Shown: piece by piece, positions 1 through 6,445 of the stretch
Position numbering within the stretch: position 1 is the stretch's first letter
How the letters are laid out: each line of letters starts with the position of its first letter
Origin: Bacteroidota bacterium
GTDB lineage: Bacteria > Bacteroidota > Bacteroidia > Chitinophagales > Chitinophagaceae
NCBI GenBank assembly: GCA_021780705.1
Contig: JAJXYG010000280.1
Span: 1-8,741 of the forward strand
Direction of reading: 5' to 3'
Length of the DNA stretch: 8,741 nucleotides
Position numbers and translations under genes: made by a program
The notes under the pieces: generated by a model
The model's input: only the letters and a program-made list of their open reading frames with translations
Told to the model about the DNA's origin: nothing
The model's database searches: none

Positions 1-230
1 AGATCACCGGGCTGATCGTCGGAGGATTTACCCACATCCGGCCCGATGACCCGGGCGAAGAATTTGGGAGGTCCATACAGGAAATCGTGATGGAAAAAGT
101 AAAGGAGTTTTCGTTTCCGGTCTGCTTCAATTTTCCGGTGGGACATGAAAAAATTAATTACGCCCTGAAATGCGGCATGAGGCACGAGCTCGCAGTAACG
201 GAAAATTCAGTGATTCTGCGGGAAATTTAA
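1..230 (+). CDS. LD-carboxypeptidase (S66 family), C-terminal part only
   Basis: This is the last 75 codons of a gene that starts before the window; the frame begins at base 3 and stops with TAA at 228-230. The peptide aligns with the C-terminus of the complete LD-carboxypeptidase downstream, with about 33 of 73 positions identical by eye. It keeps the FPVGHEKINYALKCG stretch, which contains the catalytic His (codon 144-146) of the Ser-Glu-His triad of the LdcA/MccF family. Known members cut the bond between an L- and a D-amino acid in murein tetrapeptides during cell-wall recycling, or hydrolyse related amides. The Ser and Glu of this copy lie outside the window, so activity cannot be judged. 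It is a diverged tandem paralogue of the next gene; an IS200/IS605-like remnant begins immediately after its stop codon. Confidence 0.88.
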   Translation, partial: ITGLIVGGFTHIRPDDPGEEFGRSIQEIVMEKVKEFSFPVCFNFPVGHEKINYALKCGMRHELAVTENSVILREI

Positions 231-244
231 TATAACTCAGAAAT

Positions 245-263
245 CCACCTGCTTTGCAGGTGG
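245..263 (+). repeat. Left-end hairpin (8-bp stem, TTT loop)
   Basis: CCACCTGC at 245-252 pairs perfectly with GCAGGTGG at 256-263 around a TTT loop. It lies 15 bp after the stop codon of the first carboxypeptidase. The following bases (TTATGTCC) are not a T-run, so it is a poor intrinsic terminator. It is better read as the subterminal palindrome that a TnpA-type transposase recognises, because a partner with the same geometry sits at 630-648. A smaller hairpin, CTGC-TAT-GCAG, follows at 276-286. Confidence 0.7.
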
Positions 264-489
264 TTATGTCCTTAACTGCTATGCAGATACTCTAAATTAG
301 GTGAGGAGAGGTTTTGATGCAAAGATGAATTAATTTTGGCAAATGCAAGAGGTAGTAAATTATCGATTGTATCCCACGGAAATACAAAAGGAGTTGGGCT
401 CAGGATTCCGAGGTTTGGCAAAGGGAAAGAGGTGGTGTAAGGTCTGGTGAAGGGGGAGATGAATGGAGTGATTAAGAGTTCCCGAGTAA

Positions 490-618
490 GCAGGAGCCTA
501 CAGGGTAAATATACTGAAGAAAAATACAGGTGTGGGACGCACCGAAGGGCCTGTGGAGTTGCCGGCATTAGTCGGGGCGAAGAAGCAGGAAAAGATCGTT
601 AGAGAAGGCTACGCCTGA
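490..618 (+). pseudogene. TnpB (OrfB) C-terminal remnant
   Basis: The frame open from 490 to the TGA at 616-618 encodes 42 residues that include RTEGPVELPALVGAKKQEK. TnpB proteins of IS200/IS605 elements often end in a variable tail with a PVEL-like stretch followed by KQE shortly before the stop, directly upstream of the right-end hairpin. Here the stop lies 11 bp before such a hairpin. There is no start codon context and none of the RuvC or zinc-finger parts of TnpB, so only the tail remains. A second KQE-type tail (EFPSKQEPTG, stop at 506-508) lies just upstream in another frame; that frame is open from 359 except for one TAA at 473-475. The assignment rests on recalled tail patterns, not on a search. 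Confidence 0.42.
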
Positions 619-629
619 TTCTTACGATG

Positions 630-648
630 CCACGTTCTTTGAACGTGG
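630..648 (+). repeat. Right-end hairpin (8-bp stem, TTT loop)
   Basis: CCACGTTC at 630-637 pairs with GAACGTGG at 641-648 around TTT, with a possible extra G-T pair outside. It is followed by TCGTTCAC (649-656), where the right end of the element is placed. In TnpB-encoding elements this region, together with the 3' end of tnpB, is transcribed as the guide (omega/reRNA) scaffold, and the guide is the flanking DNA just after the end (here from 657). Confidence 0.65.
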
Positions 649-683
649 TCGTTCACTTCCCAATATATTTAATTCGTACTTTG

Positions 684-717
684 GGCACTGATTCGATGGA
701 CTGCTTCCCACAGTGCC
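684..717. repeat. Inverted repeat upstream of the second carboxypeptidase
   Basis: GGCACTG at 684-690 and CAGTGCC at 711-717 are perfect 7-base inverted arms separated by 20 bases, ending 34 bp before the TTG start. It could form an mRNA hairpin or be a protein binding site. There is no T-run after it, so it is not a convincing terminator. The rest of 657-751 shows nothing else recognisable. Confidence 0.35.
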
Positions 718-751
718 GCTAATCTTCCCGCTATTTTGAATTGATTGAATA

Positions 752-1660
752 TTGGCCGTCATTCCACCATACCTGAAATCCGGTGACCGCATTGGAGTCA
801 TCTGCCCCAGCGGATTTATGCCCTTTGAAAAAGCGTTAATGGCCATGGAAACCCTTTCCGAATGGGGATTTGAAGTGTTGCCGGGCAAAACCCTGGGACA
901 ACGATATCACTATTTTTCCGGAACGGACGAAGAACGACTGGAAGACCTTCAGGAAATGATGGACGACAAAAAAATCCGGGCCATCCTCTGCGCCAGGGGA
1001 GGGTATGGACTGAGCCGGATTATTGACGGGATCTCGTTTAAGAAATTTCTCAAACATCCCAAATGGATCATCGGCTTTAGCGATATCACGGTATTGCAAT
1101 CCCACCTGTTTGCCCGCCACAAGGTAGCCTCCCTCCACAGTCCCATGGCAGCGGCTTTTAATGACGGGGAGTCTGGTAATGACTACATCCAGAGTCTTCA
1201 CAATGCCCTGATAGGTCTCAAGGCAGAATACCATACCTCCGCCCATGATTTTAACCGGACAGGCGAACAGACCGGCACCCTGGTAGGCGGAAACCTTTCG
1301 CTGCTCGCCCACCTCGTAGGCTCCCAATCCGAAATGAATTTTGACCACAAGATTCTTTTTCTCGAAGACGTGGGGGAATATATCTATAATGTGGACCGAA
1401 TGCTGCTGCAGCTGAAAAGAAAGGGGAAACTGGAAAAACTTAAAGGACTCATAATAGGCAAGTTTACCGAAATGAAAGATACCGTCAACCCCTTCGGCCA
1501 GCAGGTAGAGGAAGTCATCCGCGACCAGGTGGCAGAATTTACCTTCCCCACCTGCTTTGATTTTCCGGTAAGTCATACAAAAGAAAATTACGCCCTCAAG
1601 ATAGGAGCCAAATACAATTTTTCGGTAACGGCAGAGGGAGTCGCACTTAAGGAAATTTAG
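752..1660 (+). CDS. LD-carboxypeptidase (LdcA/MccF-like, peptidase S66)
   Basis: A 302-residue protein of the usual length for S66 serine peptidases, which remove the terminal D-residue from murein tetrapeptides or cleave related L-D amides, normally in the cytoplasm during peptidoglycan recycling. The triad is complete: Ser110 in the nucleophile elbow GFSD (108-111), Glu205 in LFLEDVGE (202-209) and His275 in FPVSH (271-275). ARGGYGLSR (81-89), typical of the family, is also present. No signal peptide is visible. The start is TTG at 752: an in-frame TGA lies at 746-748 and only ATA separates it from the TTG, and the N-terminus (IPPYLKSGDRIGVICPSG) fits the family, so the TTG start is well supported. 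It follows a diverged paralogue interrupted by an IS605-like remnant, and is followed after 17 bp by a methyltransferase, probably in one transcript. Confidence 0.93.
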   Translation: MAVIPPYLKSGDRIGVICPSGFMPFEKALMAMETLSEWGFEVLPGKTLGQRYHYFSGTDEERLEDLQEMMDDKKIRAILCARGGYGLSRIIDGISFKKFLKHPKWIIGFSDITVLQSHLFARHKVASLHSPMAAAFNDGESGNDYIQSLHNALIGLKAEYHTSAHDFNRTGEQTGTLVGGNLSLLAHLVGSQSEMNFDHKILFLEDVGEYIYNVDRMLLQLKRKGKLEKLKGLIIGKFTEMKDTVNPFGQQVEEVIRDQVAEFTFPTCFDFPVSHTKENYALKIGAKYNFSVTAEGVALKEI

Positions 1661-1677
1661 AACGGTATATTTGCCCG

Positions 1678-2391
1678 ATGAAATTTACCATTATCCGGTT
1701 TCTCAAATCCACCTTCATCCGCCTAAGGATGCATGTATTCTTCGCTCCTTTCACGGGCCTGTTTCAGCAAGTGATCTGGATGACCCGGCTTTCCAAATGG
1801 GCTTCCGAACATCGCAAGATCGCCTACAATGATTTTCCTACCCGCTGGAATTACCTGAAACGATATGAACTCTACCAAAATATTCTGGAAAAGGAAGGGT
1901 TGGACGCTCCCGTGAATTACCTGGAATTCGGGGTGGCCGACGGGCATTCCTTCAACTGGTGGATGACCCAAAACACCCAGCCCCAGTCCCGGTTCTACGG
2001 ATTTGACACCTTTACAGGCCTGCCCGAGAATTTTGGCCTCTATAAAAAGGGCACCTTCCATAACCTGGATCATATGCCTGCCATCAAAGACTCCCGGGGA
2101 GAGTTCCTCCAGGGTCTTTTCCAGGACACCCTGCCCGGGTTTTTGCGCAACTTCCAGCCGGATAAAAAGACCATCATCATGCTGGACGCCGACCTCTATA
2201 CAGCGACCCTGTTTGTGCTGGGGAGCCTTGCCCCCTATCTCAAAAAGGGAGATATTATTTTCTTTGATGAATTTGTGGTCCCCACCCACGAATTTATGGC
2301 CTTTCGCCAGTTTACCGAAGCCTGGTATTTTCCGCTGGAATGTATCGGGGCTGCCAACAACTATTATTTTACGGCCTTCAGGGTGGGATGA
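1678..2391 (+). CDS. TylF/MycF-like class I SAM-dependent methyltransferase
   Basis: A 237-residue soluble protein. YLEFGVADGHS (81-91) is the glycine-rich SAM motif I; FYGFDTFTGLPE (106-117) supplies the acidic residue that holds the ribose (Asp110); LDADLYTATLFVL (169-181) matches the metal- and substrate-site DxDLY motif of the TylF/MycF/NovP O-methyltransferases; GDIIFFDEF (191-199) is the next strand with the Asp-Glu pair. The family methylates sugar or phenolic hydroxyls in antibiotics, but homologues of unknown substrate are common outside such clusters, and there is no antibiotic cluster here. About 50 residues precede the usual core, with a hydrophobic basic stretch at 1-40 that might contact the membrane. 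An exact TAnnTTTG box (TATATTTG, 1666-1673) lies 4 bp before the ATG, so a separate leaderless transcript is possible, but no -33 element is visible and read-through from the carboxypeptidase is more likely. Substrate unknown. Confidence 0.82.
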   Translation: MKFTIIRFLKSTFIRLRMHVFFAPFTGLFQQVIWMTRLSKWASEHRKIAYNDFPTRWNYLKRYELYQNILEKEGLDAPVNYLEFGVADGHSFNWWMTQNTQPQSRFYGFDTFTGLPENFGLYKKGTFHNLDHMPAIKDSRGEFLQGLFQDTLPGFLRNFQPDKKTIIMLDADLYTATLFVLGSLAPYLKKGDIIFFDEFVVPTHEFMAFRQFTEAWYFPLECIGAANNYYFTAFRVG

Positions 2392-2395
2392 TCCC

Positions 2396-3199
2396 TCATT
2401 GCGAAAGTATATGCGCGAGGTGTTGATGGAATTCCGGAAATTCGGAAAGGTTGTGATGGGTACCCTTGGGGATCACCAGGAACTCATCCCCCGTCTTGAG
2501 ATAGGGTCGGATCTTTAAGGTGCAGCGGTAAGGGATCACCCGGTCCTTTCTGCCCGCCAGAATGGAAATCGGGGCTTGCACCGCAGCACAATTCAGGCCT
2601 ACCGGAAATCCGATCCGGGTCATGGCCCTGGCCGGATAGATGGGGGCATAGCTGGCCATCAGGTCCGGCATGCTGAAATAGGGGGTTTCCAGGACCAGGC
2701 GCTTGCAGCGGCTATTTTTTGCCAGATAGGAGGCCACACCCGAACCCAGGGATTTTCCGTAAAGGATGATCTGGTTCTGCGGAAACTTTTCCTGTGCTAT
2801 CCTAAAGGCTTCCCTCGCCTGAAAATAAAAATTTTCTTCCGTCTGCCTGCCGGTGGATTTTCCATACCCCGGGAAGTCTACCATCCAGACTTCATAATGG
2901 TTCCTCGTGAAATGGCTGGCATATTGCGCATACCGCTCCACGTTGTCCCGGTTTCCATGGAAGTAAAGTACCAGTCCCCTGGGCGAGGACTCTTCCACAT
3001 AAAACCGGATCAGGTTCAGATTGTCCTTTCCCCCCAGCGCAATATTGACTTCCCGGAACGGGATTTCAAAATGAAACACATGATCAGGAGACAGGGACCG
3101 GGACTGGAATATCAACCTTTTCTGGAGCAGGAATAAAACTACCCCTACCAGGAGATATCCTCCCAGGAAATACAGGAAAAATGGATAGATTGAAATCAT
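2396..3199 (-). CDS. Alpha/beta hydrolase (BEM46/ABHD-like), N-terminally membrane-anchored
   Basis: A 267-residue protein with a hydrophobic helix at about 4-26, followed by basic residues (QKRL), that probably anchors it in the inner membrane. The hydrolase fold shows the oxyanion HGN (81-83), the strand and loop MVDFPGYGKSTG (106-117), the nucleophile elbow GKSLGSG (148-154, Ser150), the acid Asp219 in AGRKDRVIP, and the base His248 or His249 in GTHHNL. This is the layout of the BEM46/ABHD13/ABHD17 group of serine hydrolases, some of which are lipases or thioesterases; the substrate here is unknown. It starts with ATG 35 bp after the stop of a paralogue with the same plan, so the two form an operon and a tandem duplication. 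Its stop lies 4 bp from the stop of the convergent methyltransferase, leaving no room for a terminator outside the coding regions. Confidence 0.88.
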   Translation of the reverse strand: MISIYPFFLYFLGGYLLVGVVLFLLQKRLIFQSRSLSPDHVFHFEIPFREVNIALGGKDNLNLIRFYVEESSPRGLVLYFHGNRDNVERYAQYASHFTRNHYEVWMVDFPGYGKSTGRQTEENFYFQAREAFRIAQEKFPQNQIILYGKSLGSGVASYLAKNSRCKRLVLETPYFSMPDLMASYAPIYPARAMTRIGFPVGLNCAAVQAPISILAGRKDRVIPYRCTLKIRPYLKTGDEFLVIPKGTHHNLSEFPEFHQHLAHILSQ

Positions 3200-3234
3200 A
3201 TTCGGGTTAGGGTCTAATGTGCTTCATCATGGGT

Positions 3235-4023
3235 TCAGGGTGCCAGGATGTCTTTTAAAAAATTGTGGTATTGCGGAAAGGTAGGCAGGTTATTATGCTT
3301 CCCCCCTTCAATAGGTATCAGGGTAATCTTGTCCGGATTCAGATCCCGTAACCTTTCGCTCTGCCGGATCGGAATCAGCAGGTCCCTCGTGCCATGGATC
3401 AGATAGGTATGGCATTTAACCAGGGTCAGCCATTTGTAGGTAGGCAGACGGTACCTGAGCACCAAACGGACCGGCAGCAGGGGAAGCAGTCGCTGTACGG
3501 CCCCGCGAAAACTGTAAAAGGGAGCATCCAAAATTAGGTAGCGCGGGGTATGCTCACTGGCCAGTTTGGCGGCAAAGCCGCTTCCCAAACTTCTTCCATA
3601 CACAATGATGTGATTTTCCCCATAGGTTTTGGCCAGTTCGCCATACACAAACTGCATGTCCCTGAACATGGCCTTCTCACCCCGTTTCCCGGTGCTCTTG
3701 CCAAACCCCCGGTAATCCACCAGTACCACATCATACTGGTAGCGGGAGAAGTCCTTGGCATATTTGGCCCAACCCTTGATGCTCCTTGAATTCCCGTGAA
3801 GGTACAGGACAAGTCCCAGCGGATCCTTCACATAGAAATGAAGGCCGTTGATCCTCACGCCGGGTTCCGCATCAAAGAATAACTCCCGGAAAGGGACATC
3901 GTATGCATACTGAAAATCGGGGTGTAATTTCTCCGGCTTGAATATCCACCGGTCCTGGGTGAAATAAATTACCAGAAGAATTAGCAGATAGGCTCCGACG
4001 ATATATAGCAGGGTTGAATACAA
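3235..4023 (-). CDS. Alpha/beta hydrolase (BEM46/ABHD-like), first of a tandem pair
   Basis: A 262-residue protein with a membrane helix at about 4-21, then a hydrolase domain: HGN at 76-78, LVDYRGFGKSTG at 101-112, nucleophile elbow GRSLGSG at 143-149 (Ser145), acid Asp214 in GTRDLLIP, and base His243 in GGKHNNLP. The triad is complete. Each motif lines up with the downstream paralogue, so they arose by duplication, though the sequences have diverged widely. The start is TTG (4021-4023): no ATG exists nearby, and an in-frame TAA lies four codons upstream. Starting here puts the membrane helix at the same distance from the conserved (R/D)-x-IF segment as in the paralogue. The stop of kup lies 103 bp upstream on the same strand, so co-transcription with kup is possible but not shown. 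The substrate is unknown; a lipid or acyl ester at the membrane is a reasonable inference. Confidence 0.87.
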   Translation of the reverse strand: MYSTLLYIVGAYLLILLVIYFTQDRWIFKPEKLHPDFQYAYDVPFRELFFDAEPGVRINGLHFYVKDPLGLVLYLHGNSRSIKGWAKYAKDFSRYQYDVVLVDYRGFGKSTGKRGEKAMFRDMQFVYGELAKTYGENHIIVYGRSLGSGFAAKLASEHTPRYLILDAPFYSFRGAVQRLLPLLPVRLVLRYRLPTYKWLTLVKCHTYLIHGTRDLLIPIRQSERLRDLNPDKITLIPIEGGKHNNLPTFPQYHNFLKDILAP

Positions 4024-4126
4024 GATAATTGATTAGGGAGTGTGCATTGCTCCATCCAGGGGCTGGCAGTGCCGAAGGATGGGGGAGAAATGCGCATGTA
4101 CCTGAAACCCGCCCGTGCCACCGGGG

Positions 4127-6106
4127 TTACTTTTCGTCCGGGAATATCCGGTTGAGTTTCAGTTTGCTCACCGGGGCCACAATCAAAGGAAATTTTTCAA
4201 CGGTGACATTGCTCTGCTCCAGCCCAAATCCCCGTTCTTCATTCAAACTGATGGTCTTGACCCAAAAATACAATTTCATGATGATTTTTTCCAGGAAGGG
4301 CAGTTCATTATCCTGTGACAGGAACTTTTCCAACACAATGAACTGGAAGTCTCCTACCACATTATTGCGCTGGAGACTTTCATAACGGCTCGTAATATTG
4401 ACTTCCTTGTTGGCCACCATATCTTCCACCACCTTTCGGAACATGAGGTTCACCCGCGGCTCCATCCTGAAACCAAGCCGGAATTCTACCCGGATGACTT
4501 CATTGGGTATGATCGTCTCCACGGTATATTCGCTGGTATACGGGTCATCCTGGGTATCCACATGGACAAACCAGTAGATGTCGGCCCGCTTGGGTTTCCG
4601 GTTTAGGATGGAATGGATGATCTTGTGCTCGATTTCCTTCGGGTTATTGGCACTGGTCAGAAATACCAGGTGGGTGGCAAATTTGGGAATGGAAAGGTCA
4701 TTGCTGAGTTCCTGGATGGTCGGAAGATATTGTTCCAGCCGGACGAATTCCACATACCGATTCTTCACCTTGCGGGCGCGGAACCAGATGTACATGATAG
4801 AAAACAGCCCACCTCCGACAATCAGGGTCACAAAACCTCCATGGGGAAACTTGTTCAGGTTGGCAAATAAAAAGCTCAACTCGATGCTCAGGTATACAAT
4901 CAGGTACAAATAGATGAGAAATCCCTTGGTCCTCCTCGATACCAGGAAGTTGGCAAAAAGGATGGAAGTGGCCAGCATACACAGGGTGATGGCCAGTCCA
5001 TAAGCCGCTTCCATATTCGAAGAGGTCCTGAAATACAGCGTAATACCGGCACAACCCACAAATAACAGGGAATTAATCCCGGGAATGAAGAGCTGCCCGC
5101 GCTCCTCTGTCGGATAGTTGATCTTCATCTTCGGCCAGAGGTTCAGCCGCATACTTTCACTGATCAGGGTAAAGGAGCCGCTGATGAGGGCCTGGCTGGC
5201 TATAATGGCCGCCACCGTAGCAATGATGATTCCAATGATTTTAAATCCTTCCGGCATGATCCCGTAGAATGAATTAAACCCGCTGTCAATGGTCTGTTTG
5301 GTATATAGCTGCCCTGCATGGTTGCGCAGCAACCACGCACCCTGTCCGAGGTAATTGAGGATCAGCGCGGATTTAACAAATATCCAGGACTTGCGGATAT
5401 TATCCCGGCCGCAATGGCCCAGGTCACTGTACAGCGCTTCAGCCCCGGTGGTACACAAAAAGACAGCCCCCAATATCCAGAAACCGCCGGGATACATGAT
5501 CAGCAGCTTAATGGCAAAATAGGGATTGAAAGCCTTGAAAATATACAGGTCATCAAAAAGGTGGGCAGCACCCAGCACCGCAAGCATCAGGAACCAGATG
5601 AACATGATGGGACCGAACATTTTTCCGATAGAAGCCGTACCAAATTGCTGGGAAAAGAAAAGTGCGATCAAAATAGCCACCACGATATACACCACCGTAC
5701 TGTCTCCGATATTGCTGAAGAGCTGAATCTGCTTCAACCCTTCAATGGCGGAGGTAACGGAAATCGGGGGGGTGATCATCCCGTCGGCAAGCAGGGAAGC
5801 CCCTCCGATGATGGCGGGAAAAACAAGCCATTTTTTCTGGCGGCGCACCAGGGCGTACAGGGAAAAAATCCCGCCTTCCCCGTTGTTATCGGCCTTAAGG
5901 GTCAGAATTACGTATTTGACAGTGGTCTGAAGGGTAAGCGTCCAGATAATACAGGATAATCCCCCCAGGATGAGCTCCTCAGAAATTACCCTGTCCCTGA
6001 TGATTGCGTTCAATACATAGAGCGGCGAGGTACCGATATCTCCGTAGATGATCCCTAATGCAATAAGTAACCCTCCTAAGGTCGCTTTATTGAGGTTCTT
6101 ACTCAC
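4127..6106 (-). CDS. kup: KUP-family potassium uptake transporter
   Basis: A 659-residue inner-membrane protein that imports K+ with protons (KUP/HAK/KT family); E. coli Kup is 622 residues. YGDIGTSPLYV (21-31) is the family signature, with Asp23 at the position important for transport in E. coli Kup. Further conserved stretches are KADNNGEGGIFSLYALVRR (71-89), ADGMITPPISV (107-117) with Glu122 in AIEGL, and CTTGAEALYSDLGHCG (218-233). Hydrophobic helices fill about 10-445 (around 12), followed by a cytoplasmic C-terminal domain of about 210 residues, slightly longer than in E. coli. The start is GTG (6104-6106); an in-frame TAA lies three codons upstream and there is no earlier ATG. A candidate promoter with TACATTTG lies at 6178-6211. 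No c-di-AMP or potassium riboswitch is apparent in the leader of about 65 nt. The two hydrolases lie downstream. Confidence 0.97.
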   Translation of the reverse strand: MSKNLNKATLGGLLIALGIIYGDIGTSPLYVLNAIIRDRVISEELILGGLSCIIWTLTLQTTVKYVILTLKADNNGEGGIFSLYALVRRQKKWLVFPAIIGGASLLADGMITPPISVTSAIEGLKQIQLFSNIGDSTVVYIVVAILIALFFSQQFGTASIGKMFGPIMFIWFLMLAVLGAAHLFDDLYIFKAFNPYFAIKLLIMYPGGFWILGAVFLCTTGAEALYSDLGHCGRDNIRKSWIFVKSALILNYLGQGAWLLRNHAGQLYTKQTIDSGFNSFYGIMPEGFKIIGIIIATVAAIIASQALISGSFTLISESMRLNLWPKMKINYPTEERGQLFIPGINSLLFVGCAGITLYFRTSSNMEAAYGLAITLCMLATSILFANFLVSRRTKGFLIYLYLIVYLSIELSFLFANLNKFPHGGFVTLIVGGGLFSIMYIWFRARKVKNRYVEFVRLEQYLPTIQELSNDLSIPKFATHLVFLTSANNPKEIEHKIIHSILNRKPKRADIYWFVHVDTQDDPYTSEYTVETIIPNEVIRVEFRLGFRMEPRVNLMFRKVVEDMVANKEVNITSRYESLQRNNVVGDFQFIVLEKFLSQDNELPFLEKIIMKLYFWVKTISLNEERGFGLEQSNVTVEKFPLIVAPVSKLKLNRIFPDEK

Positions 6107-6445
6107 TATACAAATTTAAGTGCTTTAAACAAATCTCTCGTCACCGTACAGCCTCCCAAAATTTAAAAAACTATGTGCAAATGTAGATTGAATGGACTTA
6201 TTGTCCACAAAACGGGGGAAATATTAATTTTATCTAATAATGCTCCATTCAGGTTTATTAAATAAAACAGGGGCTATAAGGCGGATTTGAGAATTTTCTA
6301 TAAGTGGCATAGCGGGGGTTTAAATGGGGAGCCTTACCCCGAGATCCCGGATCATGCTCCGGAACCTTTCCGGCGGCGTACCCGATTGGTAGTGGCATCC
6401 TCCGGACCTGCCGGAATATACGGATGAAAAAAACCGGACCCGCAT
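6107..6445. other. Intergenic region between sigma-factor terminator and kup
   Basis: This gap of about 340 bp holds the candidate kup promoter (6178-6211) and a TGGAC-N5-GTCCA inverted repeat inside it. The part from 6107 to 6300 is AT-rich. The part from about 6325 to 6445 is richer in GC and in CCGG words, with several 4-5 bp hairpins, for example TCCGG-ACCTG-CCGGA at 6401-6415. On the minus strand a short frame ends with TAA at 6320-6322 and would read ...PPERFRSMIRDLGVRLPI, but it has no start and no recognised homologue. I see no RNA gene. Confidence 0.4.
6178..6211 (-). promoter_or_regulatory. Candidate kup promoter (Bacteroidota type)
   Basis: On the minus strand, TACATTTG (6178-6185) matches the Bacteroidota -7 box TAnnTTTG exactly, and TTTG (6208-6211) lies 22 bases upstream, close to the expected -33 spacing. 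Transcription would start near 6170, giving a leader of about 65 nt before the kup GTG. The imperfect palindrome TGGAC-TTATT-GTCCA (6193-6207) fills the spacer next to the -33 box and could be an operator. Chance matches to an eight-base box with six fixed positions are not rare. Confidence 0.4.

Larger units (their letters stand above)
231..656 (+). mobile_element. Decayed IS200/IS605-type element (left and right ends with tnpB 3' remnant)
   Basis: Two perfect 8-bp hairpins with the same TTT loop (245-263 and 630-648) bracket a gene-free stretch of about 370 bp. Both stems open with CCAC and close with GTGG. The left flank ends in TTTAA (226-230), a target type known for IS605; the left hairpin begins 14 bp inside. 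The right hairpin is followed by TCGTTCAC, and many elements of this superfamily end in TTCAC. Frames just before the right hairpin resemble TnpB C-terminal tails. No intact tnpA or tnpB is present, and about 430 bp is too short for tnpB (roughly 1.1 kb), so this would be an internally deleted, immobile copy. The family has no terminal inverted repeats and makes no target duplication, in line with what is seen. The exact ends are inferred. Alternative: an unrelated pair of hairpins around ordinary intergenic DNA. Confidence 0.5.

Noticed and set aside
272..568. 98-codon open frame on the minus strand inside the mobile-element remnant
   Set aside because: The translation is rich in Pro, Leu and Ser, shows no domain, and is the complement of purine-rich DNA that fits tnpB/right-end remnants on the other strand.
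225..673. ATTTAAT at 225-231 and 667-673 as a target-site duplication around the element
   Set aside because: IS200/IS605 elements do not duplicate their target, the right copy lies 11 bp beyond the inferred end, and a 7-base AT-only match is weak.
836..1576. 246-codon minus-strand frame
   Set aside because: It is a shadow of the LD-carboxypeptidase, whose catalytic motifs are all intact on the + strand.
4052..4082. CCATCC...GGATGG hairpin between kup and the first hydrolase as a terminator
   Set aside because: It has only 6 bp of stem, a 19-nt loop and no T-run on the minus strand.
5318..5959. 213-codon plus-strand frame
   Set aside because: It is a shadow of kup; the translation is low in hydrophobic order and has no recognisable motif.
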